From: JANXLS01 sp035308565
GTDB taxonomy: Bacteria > Planctomycetota > SZUA-567 > H5-PLA8
DNA: 64,000 nt
Assembly: GCA_035308565.1 (NCBI GenBank)
Contig: DATGGK010000215.1
Span: 20,086-84,085 of the forward strand
Direction of reading: 5' to 3'
Positions 24,059 to 32,732 of this stretch are shown piece after piece. The translations under genes were made by a program, and so were the position numbers. Within the stretch, counting starts at the first letter, position 1. Each line of letters opens with the position of its first letter. Below the pieces are notes generated by a model. It was not told the DNA's origin. It made no database searches and was given only the letters and a program-made list of their open reading frames with translations.

Positions 24059-26140
24059 GTGAATCGCTTGTACGGGATGTTGGCCGCAGTGACGGTTTGC
24101 TTCGTGGCGTTCATGGCGCTGGCGCTGTCGGGACGGAACGCGGGAGGCGAATCGGGCGAAGATAGCGGTGATGAGACAGTGCGCGGTTCGGGCGGGAAAC
24201 TTCTGGCGCGCGTGCCCGGGCGCGAATTGCGGCTGGCGGTTGATACGGAGCCGCAAACGCTCGATCCCATTTCGGTCGTGGACACCGTTTCGGACGGCGT
24301 CTCCGAAAAAATTTACAACCGCCTGCTACGCCTCAAGCTCAACGAGAAAGGCGAACTCAAGCCGGGCGACGATCTCGCCGAATCGCACACGATTACGCCC
24401 GACGGAAAGCTGTATACGTTCAAGTTGCGCAAAGGCGTGCTGTTTCACAACGGCCGTGAGATGAAAGCTGCGGATGTGGTCTATAGCCTCAAGCGGCTGC
24501 TCAGCCCGTTGAGCAAACGCGCGGATTTGCTGGAGCCGTTCGTGAAAGGCGCGCCTGAATACGTGAAGGCCAACGGCGACCGGCTCATGCACGACGACCC
24601 GAATCTGGGCATTCGCGCGCTCGACGATTACACGGTGCAAATCGAATTAGCAAATCCGTTCGGTCCGTTTGAGCAGCATCTGTGCACGGTCAGTTGCGCG
24701 GTCGTTCCCAAAGAGGCCGCGGAAGACCCCGTGAATCATCTTTCGCGCGTGCCGGTGGGAACGGGGCCGTTCAAACTGGCGAAGGAAGATTGGTACGCGA
24801 ACCGGCAATTGGTGCTGCGGCGCTTCGATCAATATTTCGGCGGAAAGCCGAAGATGGAGGCGATCAAGTTTTTGATTTATAAGGAGCACAACCTTCATTT
24901 GAAGCTTTTTATGGCCGGGCAATTGGACGCCGCCACGATTCCACAGGGCCATGTGAAGGAAGCTGAAGCGGATGTCGGCCCTGAGAATTGGATCAAGTAT
25001 CAGAATGTCCGCACCAACTACATCGGCTTCGGGATGCCGTCTGGAAAATGGAAAAACAAAGCTGATCTTTCACCCTACGGCACGAACAAACTGCTTCGGC
25101 AGGCGATGAGCTTTGCGATCGATCGCGAAAATTTGTGCAAGAATGTGCTCGAAGGCCGCGCGGTGCCGGCGATCGGAGTTCTGCCGCCGGGCCTGCCAGG
25201 CTGCAAAGAAAGCCGCCCGCCGATGAAGAAAGATTTGGCCAAGGCCAGCGAATTGATGAAGCAAGCCGGCTATCCCAACGGCGAAGGATTGCCGCCGGTC
25301 ACGATGCTCTGCCGCAACGATCCGGACACGAAGGTCATTTCGCAGGCGATTCAACAGGATTTGAAAAGCGCTGGGTTCCCCGTTCAATTGCAGTTCCGCG
25401 AGTGGAATCGCTTTTTGGAGGAGACCGAAAACGAACCGGCACCCATGTTTCTGCTCGGCTGGGTGGCTGACTATCCGGACCCTGACAATTTCCTGTACGT
25501 GCTCTTCAATAGCAAGCAATGGGGTTCCGAGGGCAATACGACGTTTTATTCGAATCCTGAAGTGGACCGCTTGACCGAAGAAGCGCGCCACGTCACGGAT
25601 TTTGGCGAGCGCACGAAACTGTACGAAAAGGCGGAGGACATTATTCTCGACGAGATGCCGTGGGTCTGCACTTACCATCCGCTCAACGAGGTGTTGATTC
25701 GCAAGGAGGTCAAGGGTATTCGCGAGAACAAGACGATGCTGGACACTGGAACGGAATTCCCGATGGTCGAGTTCCGGGACGTGTATGTGGCGACGACGGC
25801 GGCAGACGAGAAAGCCACTGCGCTGGATGAGAAGATCGGCCAGGGAGTGTCAATCAGCGGCGTGGCGAGCATGGCCAAATTTGGCCCGGCGGGTCCAGTG
25901 CTGCTTACGTCGGACGGGGTGATTTACATCGGCGGGCTTTCGGCGTGGCCTGACGGATTCATTGAAAAGGCCGTGGCGGTGGGCGGCGTACTGACGGAGG
26001 CGTTTGATCTTCCTGTTTACGAAAAGAAGGAAGGCGCACCGCCGCAGGAAGGCGTGCCGATTCCACCGGGCGGGGATAAACATGCGGCCAGCCGGCGGCT
26101 GATTGTGAAATTGAAGAAAATGGAACTGCTGGAAAAGTAA
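24059..26140 (+). CDS. ABC transporter substrate-binding protein, family 5 (OppA/DppA-like)
   Basis: A 693-residue peptide/solute-binding protein. It has a signal-anchor-like N-terminus (GTG start at 24059; hydrophobic MLAAVTVCFVAFMALALSG), then the SBP_bac_5 domain (about residues 55-575): RELRLAVDTEPQTLDP, YNRLLRLKLNEKGELKPGDDLAESHTI, YTFKLRKGVLFHNGREMKAADVVYSLKR and the TPLNEVLIR-like C-terminal end. A C-terminal extension of about 115 residues (from TTAADEKATALDEK) is not part of the usual fold. It opens a transporter operon with two permease genes; the ATPase genes are not in the window. Confidence 0.93.
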   Translation: MNRLYGMLAAVTVCFVAFMALALSGRNAGGESGEDSGDETVRGSGGKLLARVPGRELRLAVDTEPQTLDPISVVDTVSDGVSEKIYNRLLRLKLNEKGELKPGDDLAESHTITPDGKLYTFKLRKGVLFHNGREMKAADVVYSLKRLLSPLSKRADLLEPFVKGAPEYVKANGDRLMHDDPNLGIRALDDYTVQIELANPFGPFEQHLCTVSCAVVPKEAAEDPVNHLSRVPVGTGPFKLAKEDWYANRQLVLRRFDQYFGGKPKMEAIKFLIYKEHNLHLKLFMAGQLDAATIPQGHVKEAEADVGPENWIKYQNVRTNYIGFGMPSGKWKNKADLSPYGTNKLLRQAMSFAIDRENLCKNVLEGRAVPAIGVLPPGLPGCKESRPPMKKDLAKASELMKQAGYPNGEGLPPVTMLCRNDPDTKVISQAIQQDLKSAGFPVQLQFREWNRFLEETENEPAPMFLLGWVADYPDPDNFLYVLFNSKQWGSEGNTTFYSNPEVDRLTEEARHVTDFGERTKLYEKAEDIILDEMPWVCTYHPLNEVLIRKEVKGIRENKTMLDTGTEFPMVEFRDVYVATTAADEKATALDEKIGQGVSISGVASMAKFGPAGPVLLTSDGVIYIGGLSAWPDGFIEKAVAVGGVLTEAFDLPVYEKKEGAPPQEGVPIPPGGDKHAASRRLIVKLKKMELLEK

Positions 26141-26156
26141 GGATCGCGGAGCCGCT

Positions 26157-27086
26157 ATGGGCACGTACATTTTTCGGCGCACTCTTCAGACGATTCCCGT
26201 GCTCATCGGCGTGGCGCTGATTGCGTTTTTGTTGAGCGATCTCAGCGGCAGTCCCGTGCGCCAGATGATGGGTCCGCACGCGGATCCCGCGATACGCAAA
26301 CGCATCGAAGAACACCTGGGGCTGAACAAGCCGCTGCATGAGCGCTTCCTGAACCACATGAACAATTTGCTGCACGGCGACTTGGGCCTATCGGTGGTGA
26401 AAGAAGGAAAATCCGTCAGCGAGATGATTGCGGAGTCCATTGTCGTGACGCTGCGCTTGACGCTGGGCGCAATTTTTCTGGCGGCGACGCTGGGCGTGGC
26501 ATTCGGCGTATTCTCGGCGTGGCGCCCAAATTCATGGATCGACTATTCGTCATCGGTCTTTGCCACAATCGGAATTTCATTTCCGGCATTTTTTCTCGGC
26601 ATGTTGTTGATGCTGGTTTTTTCAGTCAAACTGGGTTGGTTTCCAATTGGCGGCTACGAGCCGGGAAGTCTGAAACATTTAGTGCTGCCGTGCCTGACGC
26701 TGGGACTATTAAGCACCGCGTCGGTCTCGCGGCTGACGCGCAACTGCATGTTGGAAACGATGAGCCAGGAGTATATCCGCAGCGCGCGGGCGAAGGGGCG
26801 CGGCAACTGGCGGGTGCTTTTGGGCCACGCCTTTCCGAACGCGCTGATCCCTGTGGTGACGGTGATCGGCAACGATTTTGCCGGTTTGCTTTCGGGCGCG
26901 GTGCTGACCGAGACGGTATTCAACATCCCGGGGATTGGCAGCGTGATAAAGGACGCCATTTTCCAACGCGATCTGCCGGTGGTGATGGGCTGCTGCGTGG
27001 TGTTTGCATTAATTCTCGTCGTGGCCAACATTGTCATTGACGTGCTTTACGCATTCCTCGATCCCAGGATTCGACATGGCGAATGA
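26157..27086 (+). CDS. ABC transporter permease, OppB/DppB-like
   Basis: A 309-residue inner-membrane permease with six TM helices. It has the family N-terminus (YIFRRTLQTIPVLIGVALIAFLL), LNKPLHERFLNHMNNLLHGDLGLSV, the EAA loop (YIRSARAKGRGNWRVLLGHAFPNALIPVVTV) and ETVFNIPGIG. It moves peptides or similar solutes with the downstream permease. It starts 16 bases after the binding-protein gene. Confidence 0.95.
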   Translation: MGTYIFRRTLQTIPVLIGVALIAFLLSDLSGSPVRQMMGPHADPAIRKRIEEHLGLNKPLHERFLNHMNNLLHGDLGLSVVKEGKSVSEMIAESIVVTLRLTLGAIFLAATLGVAFGVFSAWRPNSWIDYSSSVFATIGISFPAFFLGMLLMLVFSVKLGWFPIGGYEPGSLKHLVLPCLTLGLLSTASVSRLTRNCMLETMSQEYIRSARAKGRGNWRVLLGHAFPNALIPVVTVIGNDFAGLLSGAVLTETVFNIPGIGSVIKDAIFQRDLPVVMGCCVVFALILVVANIVIDVLYAFLDPRIRHGE

Positions 27087-28020
27087 ACAGGCGGTGATGC
27101 TGCCGCAACCCTTGCCGGTTTCGACGGAGCCGGAAATCGTGCCGTCGCGCGCGCCGTCGGCGTGGTCGCGGCTGTGGAAAGACTCGCGCTCGATGGTGGC
27201 GCTGGGGCTGCTGCTGTTCATGCTGCTGTGCGCGATCAGCGCGAACTGGCTGGCGCCGTATCCCTACGACCAGCAATTTCGCGCGCACGTGAGACAGGGA
27301 CCGAGCGCGGCGCACGTGCTGGGCACGGATTTTCTGGGGCGCGACATGTTGTCGCGCGTGATGTACGGCGCGCGCGTGTCGCTGTTGATCGGGATAAGCG
27401 CCACGGTGTTGTCGCTGCTGATCGGCGTGACGCTCGGTCTGTCGTCGGGCTATTTCGGCGGGGCGACCGACGCGGTGTTGATGCGCCTCACGGACACGAT
27501 CGCATCTTTTCCGACGCTGCTGCTGGCGATTGCGATCACCGTGCTCTACAAACCCACGCCGCTCGCCAATCCGGGCGCGCTGATCACGAACCCGTCGTTC
27601 TGGACGCTGTTCATTGCGCTGGGCATGGTGGGGTGGACGGGCATTGCGCGTGTCGTCCGCGCTCAGGTGCTTACAGTCAAAACTCTGGATTACGTCACAG
27701 CCGCGCGAGCTTTGGGCGGCAGCAACACGCGGATCATGTTCCGGCACATCCTGCCCAATTGTCTTTCGCCGATTATTGTGCTGGCGACATTGGCGATTGG
27801 GGGAAATATTTTGGGCGAAGCAGGGCTTTCATTTCTGGGGCTGGGGATTCAGGAACCGTTTCCAAGCTGGGGTGGTATGCTCTCCGATTCGCAGCAATAT
27901 TTCGAGCTGAACTGGTGGATGGCCGTGTTTCCGGGCATGGCGATCGTGTTGACGGTGCTCTCGTTTAACCTGCTTGGGGACGGATTGCGGGACGCGCTGG
28001 ATCCGAAGGCTCGGAAATGA
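27076..28020 (+). CDS. ABC transporter permease, OppC/DppC-like
   Basis: A 314-residue partner permease. It has an N-terminal cytosolic tail, a first TM (MVALGLLLFMLLCAISANWLAP), HVLGTDFLGRDMLSRVMYGARVSLLIG, and the EAA loop (YVTAARALGGSNTRIMFRHILPNCLSPIIV) followed by GEAGLSFLGLGIQEPFPSWG. ATG 27076 overlaps the upstream gene by 11 bases. An earlier in-frame start would lie inside the upstream gene and is less likely. Confidence 0.95.
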   Translation: MANEQAVMLPQPLPVSTEPEIVPSRAPSAWSRLWKDSRSMVALGLLLFMLLCAISANWLAPYPYDQQFRAHVRQGPSAAHVLGTDFLGRDMLSRVMYGARVSLLIGISATVLSLLIGVTLGLSSGYFGGATDAVLMRLTDTIASFPTLLLAIAITVLYKPTPLANPGALITNPSFWTLFIALGMVGWTGIARVVRAQVLTVKTLDYVTAARALGGSNTRIMFRHILPNCLSPIIVLATLAIGGNILGEAGLSFLGLGIQEPFPSWGGMLSDSQQYFELNWWMAVFPGMAIVLTVLSFNLLGDGLRDALDPKARK

Positions 28021-28026
28021 ACTGAC

Positions 28027-28944
28027 ATGGCGAAAAGATATGATGCAACGTCGAAAGTGATTTTCGATCGCGACCCGGGCGGTTGGGTGCGCCTGGCGCG
28101 GATCAAAGCCGAGCGCGTTGAAATCATCGACGCGGAGCTTTCGACGGTTGCGGCTGATGCCGACAAAGTGATGCGCGTTTATGGGCCGGTTGAATCGCTG
28201 GCGCAATTCGAATTCCAAGCGAACTACGAAGCGCTGCTGCCGGCGAGAAGTTTGAAATACTCGGTGCTGCTCAGCGACAAGCACGGCTTGCCCGTGCACA
28301 GCATTATTGTGTTGATGCGCCCGGAAGCGGATGGGCCGGCGATGAGCGCCAAACTCGAGCGCCATGTGAGCAGCCGGAAATATCTGGAATTTCGGTACAC
28401 AGTGATACGATTGTGGGAGTTGGCGCCCGAGGCGGTTTTGAGCGGCAGTGTGTGGATGCTACCCTTGGTTGCGCTGACGAAGTTGCCTGGGAAAAAGTTC
28501 AGAGCCATCGTCGAAACGATGCGCAAGCGAATTGCGGAGCAGTTGGCGCCCGCGGAAAAGCACAAGTTGCTTTCCGCGGCATATTTTCTCGGCGGATTGC
28601 GGCACAGCGACAAGTTTTTGCGAAAGTTCATGGGAGGACTGGGCATGTTGGACGAGATTCTGGAAGCGTCGAAGACGTATCAAGCGACGATTAAGAAGGG
28701 CGAGGCGCGGGGCGAGGCGCGGGGCGAGGCGCGGGGTGAAGCGCGGGGCGAGGCGCGGGGCGAGGCGCGAGGCGAGGCGCGGGGCGCCAAGCGCATTCTG
28801 CTGGACTTGGGTACGCTGCAGTTTGGGAAACCTGATGCGCGGATTCTTGCAAAGCTTAACCGAGAAACTTCCTTGGATCGGTTGGCGCGGCTTGCCAAAC
28901 ATTTGCCGAAAGCAAGGAACTGGAAGGAATTGTTTTCGGAGTAG
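28027..28944 (+). CDS. Rpn-family recombination-promoting nuclease-like protein with GEAR repeats
   Basis: A 305-residue protein whose N-terminal part resembles Rpn/PD-(D/E)XK transposase-like proteins: KRYDATSKVIFDRDPGGW, then AQFEFQANYEALLPARSLKYSVLL with the E-x-Q core motif, and GLPVHSIIVLMRPEADG. Residues about 225-252 are seven exact GEAR tetrapeptides encoded by a 12-bp tandem repeat. The C-terminal part (ILLDLGTLQFGKPD...LDRLARLAKHL) resembles the DUF4351-type tail. In E. coli, Rpn proteins are DNA nucleases that stimulate RecA-independent recombination. It lies 6 bases behind the permease gene, probably by chance. Confidence 0.82.
   Translation: MAKRYDATSKVIFDRDPGGWVRLARIKAERVEIIDAELSTVAADADKVMRVYGPVESLAQFEFQANYEALLPARSLKYSVLLSDKHGLPVHSIIVLMRPEADGPAMSAKLERHVSSRKYLEFRYTVIRLWELAPEAVLSGSVWMLPLVALTKLPGKKFRAIVETMRKRIAEQLAPAEKHKLLSAAYFLGGLRHSDKFLRKFMGGLGMLDEILEASKTYQATIKKGEARGEARGEARGEARGEARGEARGEARGAKRILLDLGTLQFGKPDARILAKLNRETSLDRLARLAKHLPKARNWKELFSE
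28699..28782 (+). repeat. In-gene 12-bp tandem repeat, 7 units
   Basis: Seven units of GGCGAGGCGCGG (units 4 and 6 have substitutions), each encoding Gly-Glu-Ala-Arg in the Rpn-like protein. Because the unit is a multiple of three, copy number can change without a frameshift. Confidence 0.95.
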
Positions 28945-28962
28945 CGTGCGAGTTCCGTCGTA

Positions 28963-29009
28963 GAAATAAAAAAAATCCCGATTTCAAACGCCTGTTTGAA
29001 ATCGGGATT
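28963..29009 (-). terminator. Intrinsic terminator of the cytochrome gene
   Basis: A perfect 16-bp stem (28974-28989 with 28994-29009) and a 4-base loop. On the minus strand it is followed by a run of T with one interruption (complement of 28963-28973). It lies 25 bases past the stop of 29035-29412. The plus strand lacks the T-run. Confidence 0.9.
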
Positions 29010-29034
29010 GAATTGATTTTCAGGCCAAATTCAA

Positions 29035-29412
29035 TTACTTCACGCCCGGATTCACGCCGGCTTTGATGTTAACGTCGTTCGTTTTTCCATTTCCATTGCT
29101 CATTTTCGAACCGATGGCCTTGATGCCGGCGGCGACCGCTTTGAGGTCGTCGGCGGAAGGCTTTTTGTCCTTGCCCATCGCCGGTTTGGCTTCGTCCGAA
29201 CCCTGCAATTCCTTGCCGTACAGATTGAGATTCTTCTTGCCGGGCTTTTCATTGCCGGCCGGCGTATGACAGGTCGTGCATTTCTGAAGCGGCTTCGCGT
29301 CCGGGTAGGCCTTCTTGAATTCTTCCAGGAATTCCTTTTTCGCCAAAATCGGCTGCGCCACAAACGCGACCAGAACCACACCCAACACCGCAACCATCAT
29401 AGTGCGCTTCAT
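29035..29412 (-). CDS. Small exported c-type cytochrome-like protein
   Basis: A 125-residue protein with signal peptide MKRTMMVAVLGVVLVAFVAQPILA-K and one heme-binding CTTCH motif (about residue 45). It is rich in Lys and Gly and has few other cysteines. A methionine axial ligand could be in GSKMSNG or another Met. It is probably a periplasmic monohaem electron carrier. AAGGAGA precedes ATG 29412 by about 10 bases; the open frame upstream of it is not coding-like. It is monocistronic, with a strong terminator. Confidence 0.88.
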   Translation of the reverse strand: MKRTMMVAVLGVVLVAFVAQPILAKKEFLEEFKKAYPDAKPLQKCTTCHTPAGNEKPGKKNLNLYGKELQGSDEAKPAMGKDKKPSADDLKAVAAGIKAIGSKMSNGNGKTNDVNIKAGVNPGVK

Positions 29413-29500
29413 GATTTTTCTTTTCTCCTTGAATCTCATGACCGATCGACCGGCAACCCCACACGAGTCGCCGTGGACAAGCTTCCGTTTGTCGCTCTTA

Positions 29501-29515
29501 GGATACTCAGTATCC
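29501..29515. promoter_or_regulatory. Palindrome GGATACT-C-AGTATCC upstream of the cytochrome gene
   Basis: A perfect 7-1-7 palindrome about 90 bases before the cytochrome start. A further AGTATC half-site lies at 29525-29530. It looks like an operator for the cytochrome gene or the divergent epimerase. Confidence 0.35.
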
Positions 29516-29698
29516 CGAAGGATTAAGTATCTTCCCAAAAATTAACGCAAAAGCGCACGAAGAATACACACCGGCTTCTCCGAAATCAACGCAAATTTTC
29601 CGCGAAAAAACGTTGATCGCAATTGCACCGCGACAAGCATGCATCGTTGCGGTAGGTTTACACGGGACGCAGGACGACTCTATACTCAGGACTTTCCC

Positions 29699-30706
29699 AT
29701 GCACACGCTCGTCACCGGCGGCTGCGGCTTTCTCGGCACGTGGATGGTCAAACAACTGCTCGCCGAAGGCCAGACCGTCACTGTTTTCGATTTGCAACGA
29801 ATCACCAAGCGCTGGGAGATGATCCTCTCGCCCGAAGAGATCGCGCGCATCCAATTTCGATCGGTCAAGATTGAAGAGACGCAGGATGTCGTCGCCGCGG
29901 TGCGCGAAATCCGTCCGGATGCGATCATTCATCTGGCCGGCCTGCAAGTGCCGTCGTGCCGCGAGAATCCGGTGCTGGGCGCCAAAGTCAACGTGATCGG
30001 CACACTCAATATTTTTGAAGCGGCGAAGGTTGAGGCTGTTCACTTCTCGCCCCTTGGGGAAGAGAGGCCGGGGGTGAGGGGTTTCCCCCGCGTCGTCTAC
30101 GCCAGCAGCGCCGCCGTCCTGGGTCCCGACGCTGAATACCCGGAAGGCGTGGTGGCCAACGATGCCGCGCCGAAACCGACGAGCCACTATGGCGCGTACA
30201 AACTCTGCAATGAGTATTGCGCGAAAGCCTATTGGCTCACCGACAAATTGCCCAGCGTGGGCCTGCGCCCACTGACGGTGTACGGTCCCGGGCGCGATTT
30301 TGGCATGACCAGTTTCCCAACGCGAGCGATTGCCGCGGCGATTTTGAAGCGCAAGTTCGAAATCCCGTTTACTGGCCTCACTGCTTACATTCACGCGCGC
30401 GAAGTCGCGGACATGTTCGTGCGCTGTTCGAAAAATGTGGCGGAGGATGCGCGCGTGTACTCGGTTGGCGGCGACGTTACCGACACCGCAGGCTTCCTCA
30501 AGACGCTTGAGCGCGTGCTGCCCGGCTCCAGCCAGTTCATCTCCGCCAAAGGCGGCGATATCCCGGTAACGCAGCGCTTGGACGACGCCGTGTTGCGGCG
30601 TGATTATCCCGGGTTGTTGCGCATTCACTTGGAACAAGGGCTGCGCGAAACGGTCGAAGTATTTCAGCGCCTGGCGCAAGTTGGGAAATTGGAAGCTTGT
30701 CTTTGA
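29699..30706 (+). CDS. NAD-dependent epimerase/dehydratase (extended SDR)
   Basis: A 335-residue protein with TGGCGFLGTWMVKQLL (GxxGxxG), IIHLAGLQVP, VVYASSAAVLGPD, catalytic Tyr/Lys in SHYGAYKLCNEY and RPLTVYGPGRDFGMTS. Extended SDRs epimerise or dehydrate nucleotide sugars, or act on related substrates; here the substrate is not clear. Just before the strand RVVYASS, a REP-like palindrome (30046-30081) adds about 12 residues (SPLGEERPGVRG). ATG 29699 directly precedes the Rossmann strand. Two REP palindromes follow the gene. Confidence 0.9.
   Translation: MHTLVTGGCGFLGTWMVKQLLAEGQTVTVFDLQRITKRWEMILSPEEIARIQFRSVKIEETQDVVAAVREIRPDAIIHLAGLQVPSCRENPVLGAKVNVIGTLNIFEAAKVEAVHFSPLGEERPGVRGFPRVVYASSAAVLGPDAEYPEGVVANDAAPKPTSHYGAYKLCNEYCAKAYWLTDKLPSVGLRPLTVYGPGRDFGMTSFPTRAIAAAILKRKFEIPFTGLTAYIHAREVADMFVRCSKNVAEDARVYSVGGDVTDTAGFLKTLERVLPGSSQFISAKGGDIPVTQRLDDAVLRRDYPGLLRIHLEQGLRETVEVFQRLAQVGKLEACL
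30046..30081 (-). repeat. REP-like palindrome inside the epimerase gene
   Basis: CTCGCCCCTTGGGGAAGAG and GGCCGGGGGTGAGGGG, the reverse orientation of the CCCCTCACCCC class. It is read in frame in a surface loop. Confidence 0.8.
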
Positions 30707-30716
30707 TTCGCAGGCC

Positions 30717-30837
30717 ACCCCTCACCCCGCGGGCGAGTACGCCCGTCGGCCCTCTCCCGGTGGGAGAGGGGAACCGCAGCCAGCGCTCACACCGCGAGCG
30801 AGTACGCTCGTCGGCCCTCTCCCGGTGGGAGAGGGGA
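30717..30837. repeat. Two tandem REP-like palindromes
   Basis: CCCCTCACCCCGCGGGCGAG...GGTGGGAGAGGGG at 30717-30771 and a diverged second copy at 30786-30837, in direct orientation, filling most of the gap between the epimerase and ribF. Confidence 0.85.
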
Positions 30838-30905
30838 ACCGCAACCAGCGCTTTTCGCCACCCCTGTCCGTTTGACGTGCGGCTCATTGTCGCCATAATG
30901 CCTCC

Positions 30906-31862
30906 ATGCGAACGTATTTCGGAAACGAAACGCAGCCGTCGGAGCGCGGCGCCGTTCTGGCGATTGGCACCTTCGATGGCGTGCATCGCGGGCATCAGAA
31001 TGTATTGAGCGCGCTGGTTGCGTGGGGCAAGGAAGCTAACGCGCCGACGGGCGCGATCACGTTTCGCGATCATCCGCGCAAGACGCTCGAAGGCCGCTCG
31101 CCGGATTTGGTCACGACGCTGGAACACCGGCTGGTGCTTTTCGAACGGCTCGGATTGGATTTCGCATGGGTGCTTGATTTCACGCCGGAGATATCGCAGT
31201 TGTCGGCGCGCGATTTTGCGAAACACTTTTTCGTGGCACGACTGCACGCGCGCGGGTTGATGATGGGTTTCGATTCGCGTTTTGGCTGCGACCGGATCAG
31301 CCACAATTCGCCGGGGCTAACGACGATCGCGCAAGAACTCGGCTTTGATGCGCGCTGTCAGGGGCCGGTGCTTTGCGCGGATGGGGGCGCGATATCGAGC
31401 ACGAAAATCCGAGAAGCCATCGGCGACGGGCGGCTGCGCGACGCCGAAGCGATGCTGGGACGGCGCGTCTCGGTCTACGGCACGGTCGTCCGGGGCGACG
31501 GGCGCGGGCGGCGGCTGGGTTATCACACGGCGAATCTGGATTTGGGGCGCGAATTCCGCCCGCCGTTTGGTGTATATGCGACGATAGCACTGCTCAACAA
31601 TCGCGCGTACGGTTCGGTCAGCAACGTGGGATATCGTCCCACCGTCGTACAGCCCGAACCGGGCGCGAAACCCGATCTGCTGGTCGAGACGCATTTGTTT
31701 GATTTTGACGGCGACTTGTACGATAAGAAGATGGAAGTGCAGTTCATCGAAAAGCTGCGCGACGAGCGGCGCTTTCCGGACGTGCAGGCGCTGGTCGAGC
31801 AGATCAAGAAGGACGAGACGAAAGCGCGCGAGATTTTGCGCGCGCAGGGCGTTTTAAAATAG
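30906..31862 (+). CDS. ribF: Bifunctional riboflavin kinase/FAD synthetase
   Basis: A 318-residue RibF that makes FMN and then FAD from riboflavin. The N-terminal adenylyltransferase domain has IGTFDGVHRGHQNVL (the nucleotide-binding HxGH motif) and SSTKIREAIGDG. The C-terminal kinase domain (about residues 190-315) has GRRLGYHTANLDL, where the family usually has PTAN and here Pro is replaced by His, and VETHLFDFDGDLYDKKMEVQFIEKLRDERRF. Gene length is normal. A four-unit heptad array starts 1 base after its stop. Confidence 0.96.
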   Translation: MRTYFGNETQPSERGAVLAIGTFDGVHRGHQNVLSALVAWGKEANAPTGAITFRDHPRKTLEGRSPDLVTTLEHRLVLFERLGLDFAWVLDFTPEISQLSARDFAKHFFVARLHARGLMMGFDSRFGCDRISHNSPGLTTIAQELGFDARCQGPVLCADGGAISSTKIREAIGDGRLRDAEAMLGRRVSVYGTVVRGDGRGRRLGYHTANLDLGREFRPPFGVYATIALLNNRAYGSVSNVGYRPTVVQPEPGAKPDLLVETHLFDFDGDLYDKKMEVQFIEKLRDERRFPDVQALVEQIKKDETKAREILRAQGVLK

Positions 31863-31863
31863 A

Positions 31864-31891
31864 ATTCACCATTCAAGGTTCAAAGTTCAAT
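31864..31891 (+). repeat. Heptad array, ATTCAAG/GTTCAAA type
   Basis: ATTCACC, ATTCAAG, GTTCAAA, GTTCAAT fill the whole gap between ribF and the next gene. The last unit overlaps the ATG at 31890. Confidence 0.75.
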
Positions 31892-32732
31892 GTCGATCGT
31901 GCGCAAGTTCGCTGCGAAATGGGTTTTGATTCTGACTGGAGCGCTCGCGCCGGCGGGCATCGTGGCCGCCGCCGACGATCCGCCGGACACGCCGCACGTC
32001 GAGTTCTTTTTTTCAAACGCCGATCCGCGCGCAGCCGAGACCCGAAAATTCGTCGAAGGCGTGATGAAGAGCGTTGCGCCAAACATTCCCGCGGAATACC
32101 TCTCCATCGACGAAAAGAAACACGCCAAGCGCCTGAAGAATTTGGAGAAGGAATTCGACATCAAAAACCCCGGTGAAATCACGCTGTTCTTCGGCCCGCA
32201 CTTTCTGATCGACAAAGGCGAGAAACGCGACATTGAAGCATTTTTCAGCGGGATGATGACGCGCCTGATTAAAGTCAGCAAAAAAGACGAAAGCCACAAA
32301 GACCGCATCGTCACCGACGTCCCAAAATTCGCGAAGGAGATATTTGGAGAGGACGCGACGGCCGCGGCCGACAACGCTCAAACCGGCGCGCTGATCAACT
32401 TTTATCGCGTTACGAAGAATGGCAAACCGGCCGGCTGGATCGCCGACGCTTACGACCCGATCGGCTGTCCGATTTGCAGCGGGACGCAATTCCTCGCGGC
32501 GCTCGACGACAAACTCGCGATTATGGAAGTGCGGCCGGTGCGCGAAATCGAACGCATCGGCACGCCGCTGCCCGACGCCGAGACGAAGAAATTCATCGAG
32601 CAGTTCAAAGGCAAGACGCCCAAGGCGAATCTGGAGCAGATCGACGGCATTTCGCGCGCGACGAAATCGGTGCACGCGTACCAGTCGCTGCTCGAAGATA
32701 TTTTTACTGAATTGAAGCAGAGAAATAAATAA
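31890..32732 (+). CDS. Exported hypothetical protein with CPIC motif, 280 aa
   Basis: It has a signal peptide (VRKFAAKWVLILTGALAPAGIVAAA), and the mature part has PHVEFFFSNADPRAAETRKFVEGVMKSVAPNIPAEYLSID, ITLFFGPHFLIDKG and a CPIC dithiol (about residue 196, GCPICSGTQF). No family is recognised. The Cys pair near a Gly-rich loop and the downstream thioredoxin-like exported protein suggest a periplasmic redox or metal role. The start is the ATG inside the heptad array. Its stop overlaps the next ATG as TAATG, so the two genes are coupled. Confidence 0.72.
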   Translation: MSIVRKFAAKWVLILTGALAPAGIVAAADDPPDTPHVEFFFSNADPRAAETRKFVEGVMKSVAPNIPAEYLSIDEKKHAKRLKNLEKEFDIKNPGEITLFFGPHFLIDKGEKRDIEAFFSGMMTRLIKVSKKDESHKDRIVTDVPKFAKEIFGEDATAAADNAQTGALINFYRVTKNGKPAGWIADAYDPIGCPICSGTQFLAALDDKLAIMEVRPVREIERIGTPLPDAETKKFIEQFKGKTPKANLEQIDGISRATKSVHAYQSLLEDIFTELKQRNK

